From: Prosthecomicrobium sp. N25
GTDB taxonomy: Bacteria > Pseudomonadota > Alphaproteobacteria > Rhizobiales > Ancalomicrobiaceae
DNA length: 64,000 nucleotides
Reading direction: 5' to 3'
Assembly: GCF_037203705.1 (NCBI RefSeq)
Contig: NZ_JBBCAT010000002.1
Span: forward strand, 434,001 to 498,000
Shown here: positions 24,572 through 31,884 of the stretch, one piece after another
How the letters are laid out: each line of letters starts with the position of its first letter
How positions within the stretch are numbered: position 1 is the stretch's first letter
The notes under the pieces: model-generated
Database searches by the model: none
Told to the model about the DNA's origin: nothing
The model's input: the letters and a program-made list of their open reading frames with translations, nothing else
Position numbers and translations under genes: made by a program

Positions 24572-25684
24572 TCACGCGGTCAGGTGGTCGAGCTCCTTGA
24601 GGATGGCGGCGCCCATCTCCTTGGTGCCGACCGCGTTGGCGCCCTTGTCGGCGATGTCCTTGGTGCGGGTGCCCGAGGCGAGCACGTTGGCGATCGCCTT
24701 GTCGACGAGGTCGGCCGCCTCGCCGAGGCCGAAGGAATAGCGCAGCGCCATGCCGACCGAGGCGATCATGGCGATCGGGTTGGCGAGGCCCTTGCCGGCG
24801 ATGTCCGGGGCGGAGCCGTGGACGGGCTCGTAGAGCGACTTGCGCTTGCCGGTGGCCGGGTCGGGGGCGCCGAGCGAGGCGGAGGGCAGCATGCCGAGCG
24901 AGCCGGTCAGCATGGCGGCCACGTCCGAGAGGATGTCGCCGAAGAGGTTGTCGCAGACGATGACGTCGTACTGCTTGGGCCAGCGGACGAGCTGCATGGC
25001 GCAGTTGTCGGCGAGGACGTGCTCGAGCTGGACGTCCGGGTACTCTTCCTTGCCGACCTTGGTGACGACCTGGTTCCAGAGCACGCCGGACTTCATGACG
25101 TTGCGCTTCTCGGCCGAGGAGACCTTGTTGCGGCGGGTGCGGGCGAGGTCGAAGGCGACCCGGGCGATGCGCTCGATCTCGTGGGTCGTGTAGACCTGGG
25201 TGTCGACGGCGCGCTTCTCGCCGTTCTCGAGCGTCACGATCTCCTTCGGCTCGCCGAAATAGACGCCGCCGGTCAGCTCGCGCAGGATCAGGATGTCGAG
25301 GCCCTCGACCACGTCGCGCTTCAGCGAGGAGGCATCGGCGAGCGCCGGGTAGCAGATCGCGGGACGCAGGTTGGCGAAGAGGCCGAGATCCTTGCGCAGG
25401 CGCAGCAGGCCGGCCTCGGGACGCACGTCGTAGGGCACGCCGTCCCACTTCGGCCCGCCCACGGCGCCGAACAGGACCGCGTCCGCGCTCTCGGCGAGGC
25501 GCATGGTCTCCTCGGAGATCGCCTTGCCGCAGGCGTCGTAGGAGGAGCCGCCGACGAGGGCCGTCTCGGTCTCGAAGCCGACGATGCCGCGCTTGCCGAA
25601 CCAGTCGAGGATGCCCTTCACCTCGCCCATGATCTCGGGGCCGATGCCGTCGCCGGGGAGAAGCAGGAGATTGTGCGAAGCCAT
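24572..25684 (-). CDS. leuB: 3-isopropylmalate dehydrogenase
   Basis: The 370-residue protein is a standard LeuB. It begins [19 protein letters not shown] and contains [30 protein letters not shown], the substrate-binding [17 protein letters not shown], the Lys/Asp region [16 protein letters not shown], and the NAD-binding [19 protein letters not shown]. It performs the oxidative decarboxylation of 3-isopropylmalate in leucine synthesis. The ATG at 25684 is supported by GAGG nine bases upstream and by the family N-terminus. A longer in-frame reading from 25807 is rejected. It stands alone here; leuCD are not in the window. Confidence 0.95.
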   Translation of the reverse strand: MASHNLLLLPGDGIGPEIMGEVKGILDWFGKRGIVGFETETALVGGSSYDACGKAISEETMRLAESADAVLFGAVGGPKWDGVPYDVRPEAGLLRLRKDLGLFANLRPAICYPALADASSLKRDVVEGLDILILRELTGGVYFGEPKEIVTLENGEKRAVDTQVYTTHEIERIARVAFDLARTRRNKVSSAEKRNVMKSGVLWNQVVTKVGKEEYPDVQLEHVLADNCAMQLVRWPKQYDVIVCDNLFGDILSDVAAMLTGSLGMLPSASLGAPDPATGKRKSLYEPVHGSAPDIAGKGLANPIAMIASVGMALRYSFGLGEAADLVDKAIANVLASGTRTKDIADKGANAVGTKEMGAAILKELDHLTA

Positions 25685-25830
25685 GGGCGCGTACCTCGGG
25701 AAGGGGAGTTTCGGACGGGGCATCCCTCTAGCAGGGGAGATCCGCGCCGGCAATCGGATCTCGTCGCCGCGGTCCGGCCGGTTGCCAACCGGCGCCGGGC
25801 GGGACATGTAGGGATCCGCAAGGAGGACGC

Positions 25831-26193
25831 ATGCCGCATGGACCCGCCCCCGGGCTTCTGGTGCCCGCCGGCCTCATCGGGGCGGCCGGGGTCGGCCTCG
25901 CGGCCGCCGCGAGCCATGTGGCCGGCGGGGCCGGGCTGACCACCGCGGCGGTGCTGCTGGTCCTGCACGCGGCGGCGCTGACGGGCCTCGCGGCGCTCGG
26001 CGGGCGCGGGGCCGCGACGGCCGGCCTCGTCCTGGCCGCAGGCAGCACGCTCTTCGCCGCCGACCTCTCCCTGCGCGCCTTCGCGGGGCACGCGCTGTTC
26101 GCCTACGCGGCCCCGACCGGCGGCTTCCTGATGATCGGCGGATGGCTCGCCGTCGCGGGCCTTGGGCTGGCGCGCTGGCGCGGGCAGCCCTGA
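25831..26193 (+). CDS. DUF423 family small membrane protein
   Basis: The 120-residue protein has four predicted membrane helices and the DUF423 features [16 protein letters not shown] at the N-terminus, a middle helix with [13 protein letters not shown], and a C-terminal [16 protein letters not shown]. Function is unknown. A perfect AGGAGG site precedes the ATG by six bases. It starts only 146 bases upstream of, and divergent to, leuB. Confidence 0.75.
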   Translation: MPHGPAPGLLVPAGLIGAAGVGLAAAASHVAGGAGLTTAAVLLVLHAAALTGLAALGGRGAATAGLVLAAGSTLFAADLSLRAFAGHALFAYAAPTGGFLMIGGWLAVAGLGLARWRGQP

Positions 26194-26206
26194 GCCTTGT
26201 CGCCGC

Positions 26207-26491
26207 TCACCGGCTGTGGGTCGCGCGGAAGAGCTCCATGTCGCGGCCGCGGCCGAGGAGCAGGTGGGCGTCCTCGGGGATCGAGGTCTCCGACACGGGG
26301 CGGAAGCCCTCGAGCGTCTCGGCGAGGCCGGCGTCCGGGACGGAGACGTAGAAGTCGGCCACGCCGGCCCGGGTCCGGCCGAGCATCATCATGCCCTCCG
26401 GGGCGCCGGCGGCGGCGTAGAGGGCGGCGAAGCGGTCCTCGACCTCGATCTCGGCGCCGTCGCCGAGCCTCATCATCCGATGCAGCCACAT
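26207..26491 (-). CDS. Small hypothetical protein, possible internal start within the BrkB frame
   Basis: An ATG at 26491 in the BrkB-family frame is preceded by AGGAGA at a spacing of six to seven bases, much stronger than the site before the long frame. It would give a soluble 94-residue protein (MWLHRMMRLGDGAEIEVED onward) with no membrane segment. I do not recognise it. Expression as an independent protein, as a fused domain, or as both is possible. Confidence 0.5.
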   Translation of the reverse strand: MWLHRMMRLGDGAEIEVEDRFAALYAAAGAPEGMMMLGRTRAGVADFYVSVPDAGLAETLEGFRPVSETSIPEDAHLLLGRGRDMELFRATHSR

Positions 26492-27607
26492 GGGGGGTCT
26501 CCTTTCCGGTCTGCGGACGTTGCGCCGGCGCTTGGGCAGCCGGCCCCGGGTCAGGACGGCGTCCTGGCCCGGCGGGTAGCTCTCGCCGACATGGTCGGCC
26601 ACGAAGGCGCCGCGGGTGCCGAGCGGCCGGGGCGGCCCGTCGGTGGTGTCGCGGGCGGTCTGGTGCTCGGTCTCCGCGTTGATCTCCGCACCCAGGAGAA
26701 CGACCACGACCGAGATCCAGGTCCATGACATGAATCCGACCGCGGCGCCGAGCGAGCCGTAGATCCGATTGTAGCTGTCGAAGGAGACGACGTACCAGGA
26801 GAACACCATGGAGGTCGCCAGCCAGGCCAGGGACGCGACGGCGCTGCCCCAGGTGACCCAGCGCCAGCGGGCGTCGCGGCGGCTCGGGCCGTAGCGGTAG
26901 AGGCAGGCGAGGCCGATGCCCAGCATGGCGAGGAGGATCGGCCAGCGCAGGACCGAGACGATCAGCTCCGCCATCGAGGAGAGGCCGAAGACGCCGAGCA
27001 CGAAGGGGAGCACGACCACGGCGGTGAGGGCCAGGATCGTGAACAGGATGGCGGTCACGGTGAAGAGGAACGTGGTGGCGTAGAGCTTCAGGAGGCTGCG
27101 CTGCTCGCTCTCGCCGTAGACGACGTTGAGGGCGTCGAACAGGGCGACGACGCCGGAGTTGGCGCTCCACAGCGCGATCACGAGGCCGATCGTGAAGGCC
27201 GTGCCGAGGGTGGTCGAGCTCTGCTTCAGGGCGAGCGCGATCTGGTCGGCGAAGAGCTGCAGGACGGTCGGCGGCAGGATGTCGGAGAGGATGCCGACAT
27301 GGTTGACGATGGTGCTGGTGTCGGCGAAGAGGCCGTAGAGGGAGACGACGGTGGCGACGCCGGGGAAGATCGCCAGCAGGGCGAAGAAGGCCACGCCCCC
27401 GGCGGTGGACAGGATGCGGTCCTCGCCGAGCGCGAGGAAGACCCGCCAGGCGATGTCGCGCCAGCCGCGGGCGGGGATCTGCGACGGGTGCAGGGCGTCG
27501 CGCCCGCGTCCCGGCTCGGCGGCGCGCGCCAGGTCGGCGGCGTTGGGCAGGTAGCTGTGATCGCGCAGGCGGGACCGCCAGTCCTCGCCCTTGTGCTCCG
27601 CATGCAT
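26207..27607 (-). CDS. YihY/BrkB-family inner-membrane protein with an in-frame C-terminal extension
   Basis: The 466-residue frame starts MHAEHKGEDWRSRLRDHSY and carries the YihY/BrkB core of six helices over about residues 50-325: GGVAFFALLAIFPGVATVVSLYG, LGTAFTIGLVIALWSANSG, and YGSLGAAVGFMSWTWISVVVVLLGAEINAE. The family was once called RNase BN and its role is uncertain. The usual protein would end near residue 370. Here no stop occurs and the frame runs into a further 94 residues that have their own ribosome site (next entry). Either a natural fusion or two overlapping in-frame genes. Confidence 0.8.
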   Translation of the reverse strand: MHAEHKGEDWRSRLRDHSYLPNAADLARAAEPGRGRDALHPSQIPARGWRDIAWRVFLALGEDRILSTAGGVAFFALLAIFPGVATVVSLYGLFADTSTIVNHVGILSDILPPTVLQLFADQIALALKQSSTTLGTAFTIGLVIALWSANSGVVALFDALNVVYGESEQRSLLKLYATTFLFTVTAILFTILALTAVVVLPFVLGVFGLSSMAELIVSVLRWPILLAMLGIGLACLYRYGPSRRDARWRWVTWGSAVASLAWLATSMVFSWYVVSFDSYNRIYGSLGAAVGFMSWTWISVVVVLLGAEINAETEHQTARDTTDGPPRPLGTRGAFVADHVGESYPPGQDAVLTRGRLPKRRRNVRRPERRPPMWLHRMMRLGDGAEIEVEDRFAALYAAAGAPEGMMMLGRTRAGVADFYVSVPDAGLAETLEGFRPVSETSIPEDAHLLLGRGRDMELFRATHSR

Positions 27608-27826
27608 CCCGCGTGTCCCCGACCTTGCCGCTCCGTCTCCGCTTGCCGGGGTGAACGTCCACGGCCGTCCCGGGTTCCTTGGCGGGGCGCGGCGGCCCGT
27701 CGTGGCGGCCTGCCGGCCGGGGCGGCGGCGCGCTTAGGCGCCGCACTGCCAAGACCGGGGATCCGCCCTATCCTCTCCTGCGTCACCGGGCCGCCTCTCG
27801 GCCCGTTTCTCTTTTGCGACTTTCGT

Positions 27827-27839
27827 GGTATTTGGTATG
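27827..27839 (+). promoter_or_regulatory. Candidate operator GGTATTTGGTATG upstream of the CoA-ligase pair
   Basis: The 340-base gap 27608-27947 between divergent genes contains the tandem GGTAT-TT-GGTATG, overlapping the inverted repeat TTGG-TATG-CCAA (27832-27843). The same GGTATnnGGTATG pattern occurs on the opposite strand before the gene at 30111, which suggests a shared regulator, possibly of the GntR type. Nothing else is visible in the gap. Confidence 0.45.
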
Positions 27840-27947
27840 CCAATGCTTCCGTCGCCCCGGAAGCGAGGGGCCGGCAAGAGCCCCGGGCCCGATCTCGCGC
27901 GGTGAGGCCGCGCGCTCTCGGGCCGGCGGGCGGGAGGAGACGCGCCG

Positions 27948-29120
27948 ATGAACCTCTACGAGTTCCAGGCCAAGGAGCTGCTGTCGCGCTACGGCGTGCC
28001 GTCGCCGGGCGGCCGGGTGGCGATCACGCCCGACGAGGCGGAGGCGATCGCGCGGTCGCTCGGGACGCCGATGGTCGCCGTCAAGGCCCAGGTGCATGCG
28101 GGTGGCCGCGGGCGGGCCGGAGGGGTTCGGCTGGTGACCTCCCCGGCAGCGGCGCGCGAGGCGGCGGCCGGCATGCTGGGGCGAAAGCTGGTCACCGCCC
28201 AGACCGGTCCCGAGGGCCGGGTGGTGCGCCGCGTTTATGTCGAGGCGGGCCTGCAGAGCCGGCTCGACCTGCATCTCGCCGTGATGGTCGACCGGACGAC
28301 CGGCGAGGTGGTGGCGATCGGCAGCCCCACGGGAGGCGAGGACATGGAGGAGCGGGCGGCGACCGGCGACCTGCCGATCGAGCGGGTGTCGCTCGGTACG
28401 GGACGGGAGCCCCGGCCCGAGGCGCTCGCCGCCTTCGCGGCGCGGCTCGGCCTGACGGGCGCCACCGCGGAGGCCTTCGCGGCCGTCGCGGACGGGGTCC
28501 GGCGCGCCTTCGTGGAGAGCGACGCGAGCCTCATCGAGATCAACCCGCTGGCGGTGGTCGGCGAGGGACAGCTCTCGGCCTTCGACGCCAAGATCATCGT
28601 CGACGACAACGCGCTCTTCCGGCAGCCGGAAATCGCGGGGCTGGCGGACGGGGAGGAGACGGACCCGGTCGAGCTGCAGGCGCAGCGCCACCAGCTCAAC
28701 TACGTGCGGCTGGACGGGGACATCGGGGTGGTGGTGAACGGCGCCGGGCTCGGGCTCGCCACCCTCGACATGCTGCGCGACGCGCAGGGCCGGCCGGCCA
28801 ATTTCATGGACATCCGCACCACCGCCAACAGCCTGCACATCGCCTACGGGTTCGGGCTGCTGTTCGACAACCCCGCCGTGAAGGCGATCCTGGTCAACAT
28901 CCACGGCGGCGGCATGCAGCCCTGCGACACGGTCGCGGAGGGGCTCGGCATCGCGCAGAGGAAGAGCGGCCGGCAGATTCCGGTCGTGGTGCGGATGGCC
29001 GGCAACAACGCCGAGTTCGCCCGCTCCCGCTTCGTGAACTTCGGCTGCCCCATCATCGAATGCCCGGACATGTGGACCGCCGCCACGCGGGCGGTCGCGG
29101 TCGCGCGGCACGGGAGGTGA
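27948..29120 (+). CDS. Divergent succinate/malate-CoA ligase beta-like subunit (ATP-grasp)
   Basis: The 390-residue protein has the SucC/MtkA layout. The ATP-grasp part starts MNLYEFQAKELLSRYGVP and contains VKAQVHAGGRGRAGGV and SLIEINPLAVV...FDAKIIVDDNALFR. The CoA-ligase part contains GDIGVVVNGAGLGLATLDM. The canonical FLDVGGGA element is replaced by FMDIRTTANS, and the glycine-rich loop reads NIHGGGMQPCDTVAEG rather than NIFGGIMRCD. It is therefore a paralogue of the TCA-cycle enzyme with probably a different acid substrate. A GGAGGAG-type site precedes the ATG. The alpha-like partner follows after two bases. Confidence 0.8.
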   Translation: MNLYEFQAKELLSRYGVPSPGGRVAITPDEAEAIARSLGTPMVAVKAQVHAGGRGRAGGVRLVTSPAAAREAAAGMLGRKLVTAQTGPEGRVVRRVYVEAGLQSRLDLHLAVMVDRTTGEVVAIGSPTGGEDMEERAATGDLPIERVSLGTGREPRPEALAAFAARLGLTGATAEAFAAVADGVRRAFVESDASLIEINPLAVVGEGQLSAFDAKIIVDDNALFRQPEIAGLADGEETDPVELQAQRHQLNYVRLDGDIGVVVNGAGLGLATLDMLRDAQGRPANFMDIRTTANSLHIAYGFGLLFDNPAVKAILVNIHGGGMQPCDTVAEGLGIAQRKSGRQIPVVVRMAGNNAEFARSRFVNFGCPIIECPDMWTAATRAVAVARHGR

Positions 29121-29122
29121 CG

Positions 29123-29998
29123 ATGGCGATCCTGGTCTCCGCCGAAACGCGCGTCGTCTGCCAGGGCATGACCGGCTGGGCCGGCACGCACCACACGGCG
29201 CTCATGATGGATTACGGCACCCGCGTGGTCGCGGGCGTCACGCCCGGCAAGGGCGGCCGGCACCACCTCAACGTCCCGGTCTTCGACCGCGTCGCGGACG
29301 CGGTGCGCGAGACGGGCGCGGACGCCAGCATGATCTTCGTGCCGCCGGCGCATGCGGCGGAGGCCATGATCGAGGCGATCGAGGCGGAACTGCCGCTGGT
29401 GGTCGCGGTCACCGAGCGGGTGCCGGTCCTCGACATGGTGCGCGTCCGGGCGGCCCTGAAGGGGAGCCGGACGCGGCTCGTCGGGCCGAATTCGCAGGGG
29501 ATCCTGGCGCCCGGCGTCTGCAAGATCGGCGTGATGGCGACGGGGAGCGAGCGGCCGGGGCCGGTCGGGATCGTGTCGCGGTCGGCCTCGCTGACGACCG
29601 AGATCGTCGACCAGGTGACGCGGGCGGGGCTCGGGCAATCGACGACGGTCGGGGTCGGGGGCGACCCGATCCACGGCATCGGCATGGTCGACTGCCTCGA
29701 GCTCTTCTTCGCCGATCCGGACACCCGGGCGGTCGTCCTGATCGGGGAGATCGGCGGCACCGAGGAGCAGGAGGCGGCCGAGTTCCTGCAGTCGGCGGCG
29801 AACCGGAAGCCCGTCGTGGCGCTGATCGCGGGACGCCACGCGCCGCCGGAGCGGCGCATGGGGCACGCCGGCACGCTCACGCTGCACGGGCGCGGCGACG
29901 CCAAGGCGAAGATCGCGGCACTCAGGGCGGCCGGGGTGACGGTGTGCCAGAGCGCCCATCTCGTCGGCGAGACCGTCCGGCAGGTTCTGGCGCGCTAG
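29123..29998 (+). CDS. Succinate/malate-CoA ligase alpha-like subunit
   Basis: The 291-residue protein begins MAILVSAETRVVCQGMTGW and has the SucD/MtkB hallmarks: the CoA-binding GVTPGKGG, VGPNSQGIL, VGIVSRSASLTTEI, VGVGGDPIHG, and the phosphohistidine segment RRMGHAGTL containing the His that carries phosphate in this family. Together with the preceding beta-like subunit it should form a nucleotide-dependent acyl-CoA synthetase in the cytoplasm. The acid used is not clear. The ATG at 29123 overlaps nothing and follows GGGAGG. Confidence 0.85.
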   Translation: MAILVSAETRVVCQGMTGWAGTHHTALMMDYGTRVVAGVTPGKGGRHHLNVPVFDRVADAVRETGADASMIFVPPAHAAEAMIEAIEAELPLVVAVTERVPVLDMVRVRAALKGSRTRLVGPNSQGILAPGVCKIGVMATGSERPGPVGIVSRSASLTTEIVDQVTRAGLGQSTTVGVGGDPIHGIGMVDCLELFFADPDTRAVVLIGEIGGTEEQEAAEFLQSAANRKPVVALIAGRHAPPERRMGHAGTLTLHGRGDAKAKIAALRAAGVTVCQSAHLVGETVRQVLAR

Positions 29999-30068
29999 AC
30001 CGTATCCCGGCGTCGGCGCGCCATGCCGCGCGTCAGCGGGTCGCGGTCACAGGACGCGCGCCATCAGA

Positions 30069-30081
30069 CATACCGTATACC
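30069..30081 (-). promoter_or_regulatory. Candidate operator (reverse complement GGTATACGGTATG) upstream of the reductase gene
   Basis: The plus strand reads CATACCGTATACC, 30 bases before the ATG at 30111. Its reverse complement GGTATACGGTATG matches the site before 27948 at every fixed position of GGTATnnGGTATG. The central GTATAC is itself palindromic. Confidence 0.45.
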
Positions 30082-30110
30082 AGACCAAGAACCCAGGGAG
30101 AGGCGAGCCC

Positions 30111-31136
30111 ATGAAGGTGTGCATCTACGGAGCCGGCGCGATCGGCGGCTACATGGCGGTCATGATGAAGCGGGTCGGGGTCGACGTCTCGCTCATCGCG
30201 CGCGGGCCGCACCTGGAGGCCATCAAGCAGAAGGGCCTGACCCTCCTGATCAATGGCGAGACGATCACGGAGCGCATGCCGGCCGCCAAGGACCCGGCCG
30301 AGATCGGGCCGCAGGACTACGTCATCGTGGCCCTCAAGGCGCACCAGGCCTGGGAGTCGGCGGAGGCCATGAAGCCGCTGCTCGGGCCCGGCACCGCCGT
30401 GGTGACGGCACAGAACGGCGTGCCCTGGTGGTACTTCCACGGCATCGAGGGGCAGTATTCCGACCTGCGCCTGATGAGCGTCGATCCGGACAACCGCCAG
30501 TGGGACGCGATCGGTCCGGAGCGGGTGATCGGCTGCACGGTCTATCCCGCCACGGAGATCACCGAGCCGGGGGTCATCAAGCACATCTACGGCGACCAGT
30601 TCGGCCTCGGCGAGCCGTCGAAGCAGATCACTCCGCGGGTCGAGGCGCTGGCGGCGGCGATCAACAAGAGCGGGCTCAAGGCCAAGATCTATCCCGACAT
30701 CCGCAACGACATCTGGCTGAAGCTCTGGGGCAACCTCTGCTTCAACCCGATCTCGGCGCTGACCCACGCCACCCTCGACATCGTGGCGACCGACCCGGGG
30801 ACCCGCACTCTCGCGCGCAACATGATGATCGAGGCGCAGCGGATCGGGGCGCGGCTCGGCGTGCATTTCCGGGTCGACGTCGACCGGCGCATCAACGGCG
30901 CCGCCAAGGTCGGGGCGCACCGCACCTCCATGCTGCAGGATCTCGACAAGGGCCGGCCCCTGGAGATCGACGCGCTGCTGACGGCCGTGCAGGAGATGGG
31001 CCGGCTGGTCGAACTGGAGACGCCCTACATCGACAGTGTCCTGGCGCTCGTCCAGCAGATGGGGCGCGTCAAGGGCGTGTACCCGACCTTCCCCGAGAAG
31101 GCGGCCGACGAGGAGGGACGGGCGCTCGCGCCCTGA
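30111..31136 (+). CDS. Ketopantoate reductase family (PanE-like) oxidoreductase
   Basis: The 341-residue protein has the N-terminal dinucleotide motif VCIYGAGAIGGYMA and the ApbA/PanE features VALKAHQAW, VVTAQNGVPWW and, in the C-terminal helical domain, IWLKLWGNLCFNPISALT with the catalytic Lys, then HRTSMLQDLDKGRPLEIDAL. It reduces a 2-oxo acid with NAD(P)H. True PanE makes pantoate, but proteins of this length next to catabolic CoA ligases usually have other substrates. The shared upstream motif with the CoA-ligase pair suggests one pathway. Confidence 0.85.
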   Translation: MKVCIYGAGAIGGYMAVMMKRVGVDVSLIARGPHLEAIKQKGLTLLINGETITERMPAAKDPAEIGPQDYVIVALKAHQAWESAEAMKPLLGPGTAVVTAQNGVPWWYFHGIEGQYSDLRLMSVDPDNRQWDAIGPERVIGCTVYPATEITEPGVIKHIYGDQFGLGEPSKQITPRVEALAAAINKSGLKAKIYPDIRNDIWLKLWGNLCFNPISALTHATLDIVATDPGTRTLARNMMIEAQRIGARLGVHFRVDVDRRINGAAKVGAHRTSMLQDLDKGRPLEIDALLTAVQEMGRLVELETPYIDSVLALVQQMGRVKGVYPTFPEKAADEEGRALAP

Positions 31137-31147
31137 CCCCGGCCGGC

Positions 31148-31170
31148 CCCCGGGGCTCCGATCCCCGGGG
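31148..31170 (+). terminator. Hairpin after the PanE-like gene
   Basis: Two CCCCGGGG blocks (31148-31155 and 31163-31170) can pair around CTCCGAT twelve bases after the stop. No U-run follows. Confidence 0.45.
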
Positions 31171-31205
31171 CAGGAACCCGCGGCGGCGACGGCGGTTCGG
31201 GCGGC

Positions 31206-31706
31206 ATGCCCGACCGCCTTTCGCATCCGCCCCGCCCCCCGCACCCGCCCTGGCACGACGCCGTCTTCCTCGTCGCCCTGATGGCGACCGCGCTCGCCCT
31301 CGGGGCGGCGCTGGCTCATGCCTACGAGCTTCCCAACAAGATCGGCCTGGACCGCGAGGCCTACTTCACGGTGCAGCGGATCTATGCCGGGTGGAACCGC
31401 CTCGGCTTCGTGCTGCTCATCCAGCTCCTGAGCCTGGCGGCAACCGCCGTCCTGTGGCGGCGCGAGCCGCCGGTGCTGCTGCCCGTGCTCCTGGCGATCC
31501 TCGGCCTTCTCTCGGCGCAGGCCGTCTTCTGGATCTGGACGCAGCCCGCCAACGTGGCGACCGACAATTGGACCCGGGTTCCGGAGGGGTGGGAGGCGGT
31601 GCGCCGGGATTGGGAATATTCCCATCTCGCCGGCGCGGCGTTCCAGCTGCTCGCCACGGCGGGTCTCGGAGTCGCGGCGATCGGGCGGGCACGGCGGCGG
31701 CTCTGA
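31206..31706 (+). CDS. Small four-helix membrane protein, DUF1772-like
   Basis: The 166-residue protein has four hydrophobic segments (about residues 20-40, 70-85, 88-108 and 140-158). The segment NWTRVPEGWEAVRRDWEY before the last helix resembles DUF1772 proteins. Function is unknown. No strong ribosome site is visible before the ATG. It follows the PanE-like gene by 69 bases, beyond a hairpin, so it may be transcribed separately. Confidence 0.6.
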   Translation: MPDRLSHPPRPPHPPWHDAVFLVALMATALALGAALAHAYELPNKIGLDREAYFTVQRIYAGWNRLGFVLLIQLLSLAATAVLWRREPPVLLPVLLAILGLLSAQAVFWIWTQPANVATDNWTRVPEGWEAVRRDWEYSHLAGAAFQLLATAGLGVAAIGRARRRL

Positions 31707-31746
31707 CCGGCCGGCCCGCGAGGTCAAGACCCCCCGCACAGTCCTG

Positions 31747-31845
31747 CTTTCTGTCGTGCCCGGGTGTGTCCCGGGCCTCCACGACAGGCAGCCGGTCCTC
31801 GGGGAGCGGATCGCCGGGACGCGCCCGGCAATGACAGATCGAAAG
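31747..31845. repeat. Extragenic palindromic repeat pair
   Basis: Two imperfect copies of TGTCRTkSCCGGG-yGyGTCCCGG face each other: one on the plus strand from 31747 (CTTTC, then TGTCGTGCCCGGG) and one on the minus strand ending at 31845 (CTTTCGATCTGTCATTGCCGGG). Each copy forms its own CCGGG hairpin, and CTGTCGTG at 31751 pairs with CACGACAG at 31780. Such elements are common between genes of Hyphomicrobiales. It fills most of the gap between the convergent genes ending at 31706 and 31885. Confidence 0.65.
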
Positions 31846-31884
31846 GTCCGACCGTCATTGGGGCCCGTGCGAGGCGCGCCGCCT

